NCBI RefSeq assembly: GCF_019352895.1
Contig: NZ_JAAAFX010000009.1
Coordinates: 514,764-578,763, forward strand
Reading direction: 5' to 3'
Length of the DNA stretch: 64,000 nt
Source: Variovorax boronicumulans
GTDB taxonomy: Bacteria; Pseudomonadota; Gammaproteobacteria; Burkholderiales; Burkholderiaceae_C
The notes under the pieces are model-generated. The model saw nothing but the letters and a program-made list of their open reading frames with translations. It was not told the DNA's origin and did no database searches. Of this stretch, positions 45,007 through 53,926 are shown one piece after another. A program made the position numbers and the translations under genes. Every line of letters starts with the position of its first letter. Positions within the stretch are counted from its first letter, which is position 1.

Positions 45007-46257
45007 ATGTTTTCGCAGACGCATTCAGTGCTGTGCGGGCTGCTGCGCACCGAGGACGCCCGGCGTCATGGGGCGAGGGCCGCGGTCGATGAGCATCCCG
45101 AACCAGAAGTCGATGAAGCGCATGCCATGGACGTCCCCACGCTGATTTCGGGTCTTTATGCGGCCGCCCATGGCCGCACGACCTGGCACGCCCCGCTGGG
45201 CGACCTGGCCACCTGCCTGGACCTCTGGCTCGTGCAGGTCGGCGCTGTGGACACGAGAAGCGGCGCGCTGCTTTTCACGGGTTACGGCGGCCCTGGCGCC
45301 ACGCCGGAGGCGTCGCTGGACTACGTGCGCTTCTACAACACCATCGATCCGCGCATCCCGGCGATCCTGGCCATGCCCTCCGACGACTGGATGCTGAGCG
45401 ACCGGCACCACGACGCCGCGTTCGTGCAGAACAGCCGCTTCCACCAGGAGTTCCTGATTCCGCACGGCGGCGGCGCCATGGCCGGTGCCAAGGTGCTGGA
45501 AGTGGACGACATGCAGTTCATGCTGGCGATGGTGCGCTCGCACGATGCACCACCGCTCGACCCGCTCAAGCTGCCCTTCATGAACCAGCTCAAGCACCAC
45601 CTGGGCGAGGCGTTCCGCAACATGGTGCACTTGCGCCGCGCCCATGCCGAACTGGACATGGCCAAGGAACTGCTGGGGCCGTTCGAGCACCCGATGCTGC
45701 TGGTGGACGAGGCGCGCGGGTTGTGGCACCGCAATGCGGCGGCGGCGAAGGTGCTGGCGCGGGGCGACATCTTCAAGGAGCAGGCCGGCTGTCTGATCTG
45801 CCGGCGCAAGGAGGACAACGACGCCTTGACGCAGGCCCTGCATGCGCTGGTGCGCACCACGCCGTCGACATCGGTGCCACCGGCGCGGCAGGTGCTGAGA
45901 CTGCATGGCGCGGACGGTGCGCCCTGCCTGGCCTTCGTCAGCGCCCTGCGGCCCGAGCAGACCATGGGCGCTTTCGGGCGGGCCGTGCGCGCGTTGATCG
46001 TGTTGCACGATCCGGCCCAGCGCCGGGCCGCCCTGGACCCGTTCATCGTCGCCGAATGCTTCCATCTCACGCCTGCCGAGGCCCGTGTGGCCGTCCAGCT
46101 CGCCGACGGTGCCAACGCCAAGGAAATCGCCCGGCGCAGCGGCGCGGCCTTGCCCACGGTGCGCACGCACATCCAGCGGGTGATGGAGAAAGCCGGTGTG
46201 AACCGGCAGTCCGACCTGATCCTGCGTTTGCTCCATCTGCCGGCGCGCTCGGAATGA
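45007..46257 (+). CDS. LuxR-family regulator 2, paralogue of regulator 1
   Basis: A 416-residue regulator with C-terminal LuxR HTH (FHLTPAEARVAVQLADGANA, SGAALPTVRTHIQRVMEKAG). The N-terminal roughly 330 residues are homologous to regulator 1 (SGLYAAAHGRTTW; LDYVRFYNTIDPRIPAI; MLLVDEARGLWHRNAAAAKV). The start is uncertain: ATG 45127 begins exactly at the region shared with the paralogue, whereas 45007 adds a less conserved 40-residue tail; neither has a strong Shine-Dalgarno. Divergent from the lipoprotein gene across about 210 bp. Confidence 0.85.
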   Translation: MFSQTHSVLCGLLRTEDARRHGARAAVDEHPEPEVDEAHAMDVPTLISGLYAAAHGRTTWHAPLGDLATCLDLWLVQVGAVDTRSGALLFTGYGGPGATPEASLDYVRFYNTIDPRIPAILAMPSDDWMLSDRHHDAAFVQNSRFHQEFLIPHGGGAMAGAKVLEVDDMQFMLAMVRSHDAPPLDPLKLPFMNQLKHHLGEAFRNMVHLRRAHAELDMAKELLGPFEHPMLLVDEARGLWHRNAAAAKVLARGDIFKEQAGCLICRRKEDNDALTQALHALVRTTPSTSVPPARQVLRLHGADGAPCLAFVSALRPEQTMGAFGRAVRALIVLHDPAQRRAALDPFIVAECFHLTPAEARVAVQLADGANAKEIARRSGAALPTVRTHIQRVMEKAGVNRQSDLILRLLHLPARSE

Positions 46258-46330
46258 CGCCCGATGTGCCTGCCGTAGCCCCTATGCGGTCTTCACGGGA
46301 GGGATACGTCGACCGACTATCCTTGGCGCG

Positions 46331-47011
46331 GTGAGTACGCCCCTTCTTCCCCTGGTCCCCGGCAACCTGTCGCATTTCCTGCTCTGGATGGGCGACAGCG
46401 GCCTGGCCACGCTGGTCGTCGGCGCGGTGGCGCTGTGCCTGGCGCTGCGCAAGCAGACACGCGGACTGGCCTGGCTGTGGGCGGGCGCCTTCGTGCTTGT
46501 GAGTTCGCTCGTGTTCGCGACGAAGCTGGGCATCTTCGGGTGGGGCGATGGTTTCGAGAGACTCGATTTCAGGGGCCCCAGCGGACACGCCACGGTGTCG
46601 GCCTTCGTCTGGCCCATGGTCGCCTGGCTGCTGACGATGCATGCCGGTCGAAGCGTGCGGGTCGCTGCCTACCTGCTCGGGGCCGCCTTCGCGATGGGGA
46701 TCGCCTGGATCCTCGTCGCCTACAGCTTTCATTCCCTGCCGGAAGTGGTCGCCGGCAGTCTGCTCGGCGGCGGCGCATCGGTGGCGTGCATCGCAGCCGC
46801 GCGCTTTTCCGCGCCGGCGCCCAGGCACATCACCGTGCTGGCGGCGCTGGTGATTGCGCTGCTCTTCGGCCTGCAGCACGGCACGCAACTCGGGCCGCTG
46901 GTGCGCTTCAAGGCGAAGGCGCACCAGCTCGTGGCCACCGACAACCATTCGGCGATGCGCGGCGGCGACGGGAGATCGCCAGGCCGTGTCGGCGCGCGCA
47001 ACGGGATCTGA
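46331..47011 (+). CDS. PAP2-family membrane phosphatase
   Basis: A 226-residue integral membrane protein with about six helices. The PAP2 phosphatase motifs are in order: PSGHATVSAF (motif 2) and YSFHSLPEVVAG (motif 3, with catalytic His and Glu in the S-x-H-x-x-x-E-V-V-A-G context); motif 1 is weak. It would hydrolyse a lipid phosphate or diphosphate at the periplasmic face. GTG start at 46331. Independent of the LuxR gene before it (73 bp gap). C-terminus is a low-complexity Gly/Arg tail. Confidence 0.8.
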   Translation: MSTPLLPLVPGNLSHFLLWMGDSGLATLVVGAVALCLALRKQTRGLAWLWAGAFVLVSSLVFATKLGIFGWGDGFERLDFRGPSGHATVSAFVWPMVAWLLTMHAGRSVRVAAYLLGAAFAMGIAWILVAYSFHSLPEVVAGSLLGGGASVACIAAARFSAPAPRHITVLAALVIALLFGLQHGTQLGPLVRFKAKAHQLVATDNHSAMRGGDGRSPGRVGARNGI

Positions 47012-47057
47012 GACGCAGGGTGCGCGGGGGCAGGCGCGGTGCATCTAGACTGCGCCG

Positions 47058-47645
47058 ATGACCGCTCCCGACCCCTGGCGCTATGAACTCGATGCCGACG
47101 ACGTCGAGCTCGGCCGTTGGCAAGGCGACAGCGCACCGTCGCTGGCCACCCACTTTCATGCGCAGCTGCAATGCACCTTCGTGCTGAGCGGCAGCCGGCT
47201 GTTCGGGATCGGTGATCGCGCGATCCTGGTCTCGGCGGGCGAATGCCTGCTGATTCCCGCGGGGTTGCCGCATCGCAGCCTGCCGCATGTGCACGCGGGC
47301 ACGGCATGCCTCAATACCTACCTGGACGTCGAGGGGCCGGCGCGGGCCGTGGCGATGGCCGGAACGCCGGAGACCGTCTCGCGCCTGGCCGAGCGGGCCG
47401 GCGTGAGCCGGGAGACGTTCACGCGCAGCTTCGCGCGGCGCACGGGCCTGCCTCCGGCTGCCTACCGGATCGTCCATCGGCTCAACCAGGGGCGGATGTT
47501 GTTGCGGCATGGCGCAGCGGTGGCCGATGTGGCCTTCGAACTCGGCTTTGCCGACCAAAGCCATTTCGGCCGGCTGTTCAAGCGGCGCTTTGGCACCACA
47601 CCCGGCGCCTACAGCCGCGGCCTGCGCGCATCACAAACGTTCTAG
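47058..47645 (+). CDS. Short AraC-family regulator
   Basis: A 195-residue AraC protein, shorter than the usual 250-300. The N-terminal cupin part is present (HFHAQLQCTFVLSGSRLFGI, ECLLIPAGLPHRSLPHV), but the linker between sensor and DNA-binding domain is nearly missing: the cupin runs straight into the double HTH (VSRLAERAGVSRETFTRSFA; VADVAFELGFADQSHFGRLF). Ends 47 bp before the co-directional TSUP permease gene, which it may regulate. Whether the short form dimerises is open. Confidence 0.85.
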   Translation: MTAPDPWRYELDADDVELGRWQGDSAPSLATHFHAQLQCTFVLSGSRLFGIGDRAILVSAGECLLIPAGLPHRSLPHVHAGTACLNTYLDVEGPARAVAMAGTPETVSRLAERAGVSRETFTRSFARRTGLPPAAYRIVHRLNQGRMLLRHGAAVADVAFELGFADQSHFGRLFKRRFGTTPGAYSRGLRASQTF

Positions 47646-47692
47646 ACCCCCGCGCCGTCGCTCCCTAGTCTCCTGCGCTTTGGAGACCGTGA

Positions 47693-48454
47693 ATGCAGAC
47701 ATCGGTGGGCGCATTGCTTTTTGTCTCGGGAATCGCCGGCGGGATCATCAACGCGGTGGCGGGCGGGGCCACCCTGATCACTTTTCCAGCGATGCTCGCG
47801 GCCGGCCTGCCGCCGATCGCGGCCAACGCCTCGAACGCGGTCGCCATCGCGCCCGGGCACCTGATCGCCGCGATCGCCGACAGGGAGAAGCTGCCGGTCG
47901 TCGACCGGTGGCTGGCCTGGGCGCTCGCGGCATCGGTGGGCGGCGGCGCCGCGGGTGCGCTGCTGTTGTTGGCCGTGCCGGAGCGCTTGTTCGTGCTGCC
48001 GGTGCCGGCGTTGATCGGCTTTGCCACCTTGCTCTTCGCCTTGGCGCCGCAGGTCCAGGCATGGTCGGCGCGGCGGCGGGGAGGCGAGGCGCCGCCGCCG
48101 TTGGCCGGGCTGGGCAGCGTGGCCGGCGCCTCCCTCTATGGCGGCTTCTTCGGCGCCGGGCTCGGCGTGATCCTGACCGCGATCCTGGCGATTCGCGACG
48201 CGGGCGATCTGCGGCGCGTCAAGGTCTTGAAGAACCTGCTCGCCACGGCGGTCAGCCTGGCGGCGGTCGCCATCTTCATGGTCCAGGGGGCCGTGCGCTG
48301 GCCGGAGACCACCGCCATGCTGGCGGGGGCGCTGGCGGGCGGCTACGCCGGCGGGCACCTGGTGCGCGTGCTGCCGGCGCAGGCGACCCGTGGGGTCGTC
48401 ATCGTCGCGGGCACGGCGATGACTCTCTTCTATGCATGGAAGTACTGGCGTTGA
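47693..48454 (+). CDS. TSUP (TauE/SafE) membrane transporter
   Basis: A 253-residue TauE/SafE-type permease with 7-8 helices and the two half-repeats characteristic of the family (SGIAGGIINAVAGGATLITF with the GGG motif area, and SVAGASLYGGFFGAGLGVIL). Family members export sulfite or sulfoacetate or move other organic anions; no substrate evidence is in sequence, though the sulfur gene cluster lies a few kilobases away. ATG 47693 has GGAG upstream. Co-directional with the AraC gene. Confidence 0.87.
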   Translation: MQTSVGALLFVSGIAGGIINAVAGGATLITFPAMLAAGLPPIAANASNAVAIAPGHLIAAIADREKLPVVDRWLAWALAASVGGGAAGALLLLAVPERLFVLPVPALIGFATLLFALAPQVQAWSARRRGGEAPPPLAGLGSVAGASLYGGFFGAGLGVILTAILAIRDAGDLRRVKVLKNLLATAVSLAAVAIFMVQGAVRWPETTAMLAGALAGGYAGGHLVRVLPAQATRGVVIVAGTAMTLFYAWKYWR

Positions 48455-48496
48455 CGAGGACGAGGCACACGAGCGTGCGCGTCGCGCCCCGAACCC

Positions 48497-49915
48497 TCAC
48501 CCCGGCGCCAGCGGCAGCCTCACCGTCACCTGCAGACCACCGCCGTCGCCGGGATTGACCCCCAGCGCGATCTGCCCGCCGTGCTTCTCGACCACCGACC
48601 TGACGATGGCCAGCCCCAGGCCGCTGCCGGTCTGCGTCTGGTCGGGCGTGCGGAAGAAGCGGTCGAACACGCGGTCACGCAACGCGGCATCGATGCCGGG
48701 CCCCTGGTCGGACACGGTCAGCACGGCCTGGTCGGCCTCGCGCGCCAGCCGCACCGTGACCACGCCCGCCGGCGGGCTGTACTTGGTGGCGTTCTCGACC
48801 AGGTTGTCGACCATCGAGGTCAGTCCCTCGCGCGCGCCCAGCACGCGCAGGTCGCGTTCCGTCGTGACCAGTTCCAGCTCCACGCCGCGGACCTGGGCCA
48901 GGCCGGACAAGGTGGCGAGCCGGTCCTGCAGCAGTTCGTCGAGCGCCAGCGGCTCGTTCGGGCTCGCATCGATCTCGGCGCTGCTGCGCATCAGGCGCAG
49001 CAACTGGCCGACGAGGCGGGTGGCGCGGTCGATGCTGCGCAGCACGCCGCTGAGCAGTTCGCTCTGGTGCTCGGTCAGGCGGTGCTGGGCCTGCAAGGCC
49101 TCGACGTTGATCCGGATGGCCGCGATCGGCGTCCGCAGTTCATGGGCCGCGTCGGCAATGAAATTGCGTTCGCGCGCCGCGCTGTCCGACAGCCGTTGCA
49201 TCAGCGAATTGACGCTGTCGACCAGCGGGCGCAGTTCCTCGTGACGGGGTTCGAAGGCCAGCGGCGTCAGGTGCTTCGGCCCGCGCGCCGCGATCTCCGC
49301 GCTGACCTCGCGCCAGGGCCGCAGCGCGAGCCGTATCGACAGCCACGCGGGCAGCAGGAGGAAGGGAATGCTGATGATCAGCGGCATCAGGTAGTAGCCG
49401 CGTGAGTTGAAGGTGACGATCAACTGCTTGCGGTCGCTGGGCGTGACCAGCGCGACCTGGGTGTCCGAACGGGTCGACTGCCGTGTGTTGGAGCGCCAGT
49501 AGCGGCCCTGAACGAAGAGCCGCTCGATGACATCGAGCCGGGTGTTCCGGATGTCTTCCGGCACCCCCTGGGATCTGTAGACCAGCCGGCCCGCCTGCCA
49601 GACCAGCAGGCTGGGCGCCATGGCGGGTTCGTCCTTGTCGCCGTAGGCTTCGCGCAGTGCCACGTCGATGGCCTTCAGACTGGCCTGTTGCAGGTCCGGC
49701 CGGTCCGCGAGGTTTTCCGCAACGGAGAAGACGGCGCCGTAGGCGTCGCTGGCGCCGTACAGGTCCTGGTTGAAGGCCTCGGCCAAGAACAGCCCCACCA
49801 GCACGCTCCACAGCAGGGCCAGCGTGGCCACCTGTCCCAGCAGCAGGCGGCGCACCAGCGTGGGCCGGGTCCAGCGTTGCCGGAGCGACGCCGGCGCGAG
49901 GGCTGCGGCGCTCAT
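48497..49915 (-). CDS. Sensor histidine kinase, QseC/PmrB-like
   Basis: A 472-residue kinase: TM1 at about 27-47 (LLLGQVATLALLWSVLVGLF), a periplasmic sensor of about 130 residues, TM2 at about 178-198, an HAMP-like stretch, HisKA with phospho-acceptor His in IADAAHELRTPIAAIR, and HATPase_c (N box NLVENATKYSPPA, G1 DQGPGID, G2 GSGLGLAIV). Overlaps the regulator stop by four bases. No signal motif is recognisable in the sensor loop. Confidence 0.93.
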   Translation of the reverse strand: MSAAALAPASLRQRWTRPTLVRRLLLGQVATLALLWSVLVGLFLAEAFNQDLYGASDAYGAVFSVAENLADRPDLQQASLKAIDVALREAYGDKDEPAMAPSLLVWQAGRLVYRSQGVPEDIRNTRLDVIERLFVQGRYWRSNTRQSTRSDTQVALVTPSDRKQLIVTFNSRGYYLMPLIISIPFLLLPAWLSIRLALRPWREVSAEIAARGPKHLTPLAFEPRHEELRPLVDSVNSLMQRLSDSAARERNFIADAAHELRTPIAAIRINVEALQAQHRLTEHQSELLSGVLRSIDRATRLVGQLLRLMRSSAEIDASPNEPLALDELLQDRLATLSGLAQVRGVELELVTTERDLRVLGAREGLTSMVDNLVENATKYSPPAGVVTVRLAREADQAVLTVSDQGPGIDAALRDRVFDRFFRTPDQTQTGSGLGLAIVRSVVEKHGGQIALGVNPGDGGGLQVTVRLPLAPG

Positions 49916-50598
49916 GGGCGTGCGGCCGTGGCGGGTTGCTCCGCCTGATCGATCACGTAGCCCACGCCGCGCACCGTGCGGATGTAGCCGTCGCCGATCT
50001 TGCGCCGCAGGTTGGAGATGTGCACTTCCAGCACGTTGCTCTCGTTGACCATGCCGCCGGGCACCAGCTGTTCTTCCAGCACGCGGCGGGTGATCACGCG
50101 GTCGACGCGCCGCATCAGCAGGCTCAGCAGCTCGAACTCGCTGCGCGACAGCGCCACCGGGGCGCTGCGCACCCGCACGCGCCGGGTCGGTTCGTGCAGC
50201 GACAGGCCGCGCACCTCGACGGTCCCGTCGTCGAAACCGTAGCTGCGCCGCACCAGCGCGCGCACGCGCGACAACAGCTCGGCCAGCACGAAGGGCTTGA
50301 CCAGGTAGTCGTCGGCGCCGCTGTCCAGCCCGTTGAGGCGATCGTCCAGCGCGTCGCGCGCGCTCAGGATCAGCACCGGTGTCTTGTGGCGTTCGCGGCG
50401 CATCTGCATCAGCAGGCCCAGGCCGTCGCCGTCGGGCAGGCCCAGGTCGAGCAGCACCAGGTCGCAGGTGCCCGACTGCAGCGCCTGGCTCGCCTCCTCG
50501 ATCCGGCGCACCCAGACGACCTCCATGTCCTCGTCCCGCAGCGCCACGCGGATGCCGTTGCCCAGATCGAGGTCGTCTTCCACCAGAAGTATTTTCAT
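49912..50598 (-). CDS. OmpR-family response regulator, QseB/PmrA-like
   Basis: A 228-residue regulator. Receiver: acidic pocket EDD (7-9), acceptor Asp in LVLLDLGLPDGDG, Lys in DYLVKPF. Trans_reg_C winged helix with LSRSEFELLSLLMRR and the wing IRTVRGVGYVID. Precedes and overlaps the kinase gene. Divergent from the exported small protein; the 11-bp-phased repeats at 50667-50710 are its probable target. Confidence 0.94.
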   Translation of the reverse strand: MKILLVEDDLDLGNGIRVALRDEDMEVVWVRRIEEASQALQSGTCDLVLLDLGLPDGDGLGLLMQMRRERHKTPVLILSARDALDDRLNGLDSGADDYLVKPFVLAELLSRVRALVRRSYGFDDGTVEVRGLSLHEPTRRVRVRSAPVALSRSEFELLSLLMRRVDRVITRRVLEEQLVPGGMVNESNVLEVHISNLRRKIGDGYIRTVRGVGYVIDQAEQPATAARP

Positions 50599-50666
50599 CG
50601 GGGGAATCTAACCGCTCACGCTAAAGAAAAGCTGAAGGAAGGCGCGGTGCGGCAGTGCAGGGGCGG

Positions 50667-50710
50667 GCGGTCTTCAGGCGATCTTCAGCCAATGCGAAGG
50701 CGGTCTTCAG
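50667..50710. promoter_or_regulatory. Phased direct repeats, probable OmpR-family operator
   Basis: TCTTCAG occurs at 50671, 50682 and 50704, i.e. at 11- and 22-base spacing, inside the units GCGGTCTTCAG (twice) and GCGATCTTCAG. CTTCAG-N5-CTTCAG has the PmrA/QseB box layout. An inverted copy (CTGAAG) lies near 50632, on the regulator's side. The array sits between the response regulator gene and the small exported protein gene. Confidence 0.65.
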
Positions 50711-50799
50711 ATGGGAGTTCGAGACTGCAGGGACCGCGAGTCTGCAGGCCTGGACCTGCGCTGTGCCGGATCTGTTTTCTCTCCAGGCTGGAACGTCAT

Positions 50800-51120
50800 G
50801 TGACAAGAACACAAGCCCGATCCCTCTTTGCCGCCTTCGTGCTGGGTGGCTGCTCCCTGGGCGCAGGCGCGGTCGACACGGTCCTGCAGCCGCGGGGCGC
50901 TTTGAGCCGTCCGATGGGCAATGCACGCTTCGCTTCGCCGTGCGCCGACGTCGCGACCTCGCTCGGCCCGCAGGCGGCCCACAAGGGCGGCGCGATCTGC
51001 CAGGCGGATGGCGGCGAGCATGTGGCCAGACCGATGGGTGCCGCGATGGGCCACGCGCGTCTGGTTCGATTCAGTCGGTGGGTGTCGCTGCGAAACCGGG
51101 TCCGTCGTTTCCTGCAGTGA
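50800..51120 (+). CDS. Small predicted exported protein, 106 aa
   Basis: From GTG 50800 the product starts TRTQARSLFAAFVLGGCSLG, an export signal with possible lipobox LGGC or a cleavage near GAGA; the mature part (VDTVLQPRGALSRPMGNARF) is basic, with two Cys (PCADVA and AICQAD) that could pair. No family known. It has no strong Shine-Dalgarno. The support is position: it begins about 90 bp after the phased repeats and faces the two-component genes, a common layout for a regulator's target. The existence of the gene is uncertain. Confidence 0.4.
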   Translation: MTRTQARSLFAAFVLGGCSLGAGAVDTVLQPRGALSRPMGNARFASPCADVATSLGPQAAHKGGAICQADGGEHVARPMGAAMGHARLVRFSRWVSLRNRVRRFLQ

Positions 51121-51136
51121 ACGATGAACGGCAGCC

Positions 51137-53917
51137 CTAAAGCAGCGGAATCTCCCGCGCCCGCGCCAGCGCGCTGGTCCGGTTCTTCACGCCCAGCTTG
51201 GCGAAGATGCGGTGCAGGTGCCATTTCACCGTGGCCTCGGCCAGGAACAGGCTGGCCGCGAGTTCGCGGTTGCCCAGCCCGGCGTCGAGCAGGCGCAGGA
51301 TCTTGAGCTCGCGTTCGGTCAGCGGCTCGACCAGGGGCCTGGCGGCGTCGGTGGCACGCACGGGTGTCGCGGCGGCGGGCGCGATGGTCCGGCCGGCGGC
51401 GCGCAGCAGCGTCTCCAGGTAGTCCTGCGGCACCGGGTTGTGGGTGGCCGGCACGAGCGGTCCGCGACGGCCGTGGATCTGCTCGACCAGCTCGGGGATC
51501 AGCGGATCGCCGTCGACGAAGCTGCGCACCAGGCCGCAACGCGCGCCTGCGTGCAGCGCCTCGTCGAGCGTGCGCAGCGCGGGCCCGGCGTCGAGCGCGC
51601 GGTGCTGCTGGGCGGCGCGCAGCAGCAGCAGCCGCACCCGCTGCGCCTCGTGGCCGTCGCGCTGCGCGCGCCGCAGCGCATCGGACAGCGCGCCATTGGC
51701 ACGCGCCGCATCGACCGCATGGAGCAGCCGCAGCGTCACCAGCACGACAGCGTCGGGTTCGGCCTCGAGCGCGGTGCCGCGCCAGCCGGCGTCGTGCCGC
51801 AGCAGGCCGTAGGACTGGGCCAGCTTGAGCGCATCGTCGACCGCGCCCGCCTGCAGCCGCAGCGCGCAGCGCTCGGCCGCCAGCACGCGGGACAGGCGCG
51901 GCAGGCCGAGCCGATGGCCCAGCGATTCGCCCTCGAGCAGGCAGGTGTCGGCGCCGGCGGTCTCGCCGCGCAGGCGCAGCAGGCGTGCCCGTGTGAGGTA
52001 GCCGGCGGCAGTCATTTCCACCAGGCCGTGCTCGTCGACGAAGGGCAGGCCCAGGTCGAGCAGGCGCTGGGCCTGTTCGAGTTCGTGGTGCTCGTAGCAG
52101 ACCTCGGCCGCCAGCAGCAGCGGCATCGATGCCGCGTACGACGAGACGCCCAGGCTGCGCTCGACCTCGGCGATGCCGCGCCGCGCCTCGGCCAGCGCCG
52201 CGTGGTAGTCGCCGCGGCGGATCGCGATCATCATCTGCAGCGCGCCCGCCCAGGCGATGCCGTAGTGCGCGGCGCTGGGTTCGAAGGAGGTGCGTGCCAG
52301 TGCGAGCGCCTGCACGCCGCGCTCGAAATCGTCGGTGGCGCAGCAGCCGAAGGCCAGCACGTTGGCCACCACGCCGACCGCGAAATCGTCGCCACGTGGC
52401 GTCTGCTGCAGCCAGGCCTCGCTGCGCGCCTTGGCCAGCGCGGGCTGGTCGGTCAGCGCGAAATACACGCAGCGGATCATCTCGACCACGCGGCGCACGG
52501 GGTCGTCCGTGGCGCCGGCGGCGTGGGCCTCGAGCAGCAGCAGCTCGCGGTCGGCCTCGGGGTAGCGGCGCGTGAGCACCAGCGACCAGGCGTGGCCGAT
52601 GCGGATCTGCGGGCGGGCCTGCACCAGCGCCGGCGGCAGCCGCGCGATCCAGTGCAGCAGGGTCGCATGCTCGCCGCGGTGCTGCACCAGCTCACCCGAG
52701 AACTGGGCGACCAGGTCGGCCGCGCGTTCGAGGTCCCGGCCCTCGAAGGCGTAGCGCACGGCCTCGTGCGGCAGGCCGTTGCGGTCGAACCAGGCGCTGG
52801 CGCGCAGGCAGATGGTGCGCGTGCGCTCGGCCGACTGCTCGCGCATGCGTGTGCGCAGGTAGTCCGCGAACAGGTGGTGGTAGCGGAACCAGGTGCGCGA
52901 GCGGTCGAGTCCGGCCAGGAACAGGTTGCGCGCCTGCACCTCGGCCAGCAGCGCGCGGCTGTCGTTGCGGTCGAGCACCTCGTCGCAGAGCTCGGCGCAG
53001 AAGCGGTCGAGCATCGCGGTGCCCAGCAGGAACTCGCGCAGGTCGGGCCGCAGGCGGTCGAGCACCTGCTCGCCCAGGTAGTCGGTGATGTCGCGGTCGG
53101 TGCCGGAGAAGGCGGTGAGGAAGGCGGCCTTGTCCTCGCTGTCGCGCAGCGCGAGCGAGGCCAGTTGCAGCCCGGCGATCCAGCCCTCGGTGCGGTCGTG
53201 CAGCGTCTCGATCTGGCTGCGCTCGAGCGCGGTGCCGCTCACGCGGCCGATGAACTCGGCCGCCTCGTCGAGCCGCAGCCCGAAGTGCGCCGCATCGAGT
53301 TCGAGCAATTCGTCGCGCACGCGCAGCTGGCTCACCGACAGCGGCAGCCGCGTGCGGCTGGCCACGATGAAGCTGACGCCGGGCGTGGCATGGGCCAGCA
53401 GCCATTCGAGTTTGCGGTGCACGAGGTCGCTGCCGACCAGATGGAAGTCGTCGAACACCACGAGCAGCGGGCGCGTGCCGGCCGCGAGGTCCTGCAGCAG
53501 CGAGGTCACGACCGCATCGAGCGAGGCCAGCGTGCCGGCGCCGAACTGCGCCAGCGCGTTGCGCCCGAGCGTGTCGTCCGCATGGTGGAGCGCCTCGGCC
53601 AGGTAGCGCATGAAGCGCAGCGGATCGTTGTCCTCGGCATCGAGGCTGAGCCAGGCGGTGGCCACGCCCAGGCCCTCGGCGCGCGCGACGAACTGGGTCA
53701 GCGCGGTGGTCTTGCCGTAGCCGGCCGGCGCGGTGATGCTGACCAGCCGCTTGGCCAGGCCGATCTGCAGCAGCGCCGACAGCTGTTCGCGCGCCAGCAG
53801 GCTCAGCGGTACATGCGGCGGCGCCAGCTTGGACCGTACCAGCATGGTGGGTGAGTTCGGCTCCACGGCGGTCGTGCTGGGAAGGGGAGTCTTGGGCGAA
53901 GGGGTGCGGCGCGCCAT
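51137..53917 (-). CDS. MalT-type LuxR regulator (STAND ATPase)
   Basis: A 926-residue LuxR/MalT protein. STAND NTPase: Walker A APAGYGKTT (63-71), Walker B LLVVFDDFHLV, then the R-sensor region FIVASRTRLPLSVSQLRV. A central tetratricopeptide-like superhelix (about 400-780) would bind the inducer, and the C-terminal HTH is LTERELKILRLLDAGLGNRE, ATVKWHLHRIFAKLGVKNRT. It starts 9 bp after the thiolase-like gene in the same direction, so it is probably the last gene of the catabolic operon and its autoregulated activator. Confidence 0.92.
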   Translation of the reverse strand: MARRTPSPKTPLPSTTAVEPNSPTMLVRSKLAPPHVPLSLLAREQLSALLQIGLAKRLVSITAPAGYGKTTALTQFVARAEGLGVATAWLSLDAEDNDPLRFMRYLAEALHHADDTLGRNALAQFGAGTLASLDAVVTSLLQDLAAGTRPLLVVFDDFHLVGSDLVHRKLEWLLAHATPGVSFIVASRTRLPLSVSQLRVRDELLELDAAHFGLRLDEAAEFIGRVSGTALERSQIETLHDRTEGWIAGLQLASLALRDSEDKAAFLTAFSGTDRDITDYLGEQVLDRLRPDLREFLLGTAMLDRFCAELCDEVLDRNDSRALLAEVQARNLFLAGLDRSRTWFRYHHLFADYLRTRMREQSAERTRTICLRASAWFDRNGLPHEAVRYAFEGRDLERAADLVAQFSGELVQHRGEHATLLHWIARLPPALVQARPQIRIGHAWSLVLTRRYPEADRELLLLEAHAAGATDDPVRRVVEMIRCVYFALTDQPALAKARSEAWLQQTPRGDDFAVGVVANVLAFGCCATDDFERGVQALALARTSFEPSAAHYGIAWAGALQMMIAIRRGDYHAALAEARRGIAEVERSLGVSSYAASMPLLLAAEVCYEHHELEQAQRLLDLGLPFVDEHGLVEMTAAGYLTRARLLRLRGETAGADTCLLEGESLGHRLGLPRLSRVLAAERCALRLQAGAVDDALKLAQSYGLLRHDAGWRGTALEAEPDAVVLVTLRLLHAVDAARANGALSDALRRAQRDGHEAQRVRLLLLRAAQQHRALDAGPALRTLDEALHAGARCGLVRSFVDGDPLIPELVEQIHGRRGPLVPATHNPVPQDYLETLLRAAGRTIAPAAATPVRATDAARPLVEPLTERELKILRLLDAGLGNRELAASLFLAEATVKWHLHRIFAKLGVKNRTSALARAREIPLL

Positions 53918-53926
53918 GCACCGAGT

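Noticed and set aside
51212-53854. 880-aa plus-strand open frame opposite the MalT-type regulator
   Set aside because: Same shadow pattern; no domain, no start signal.
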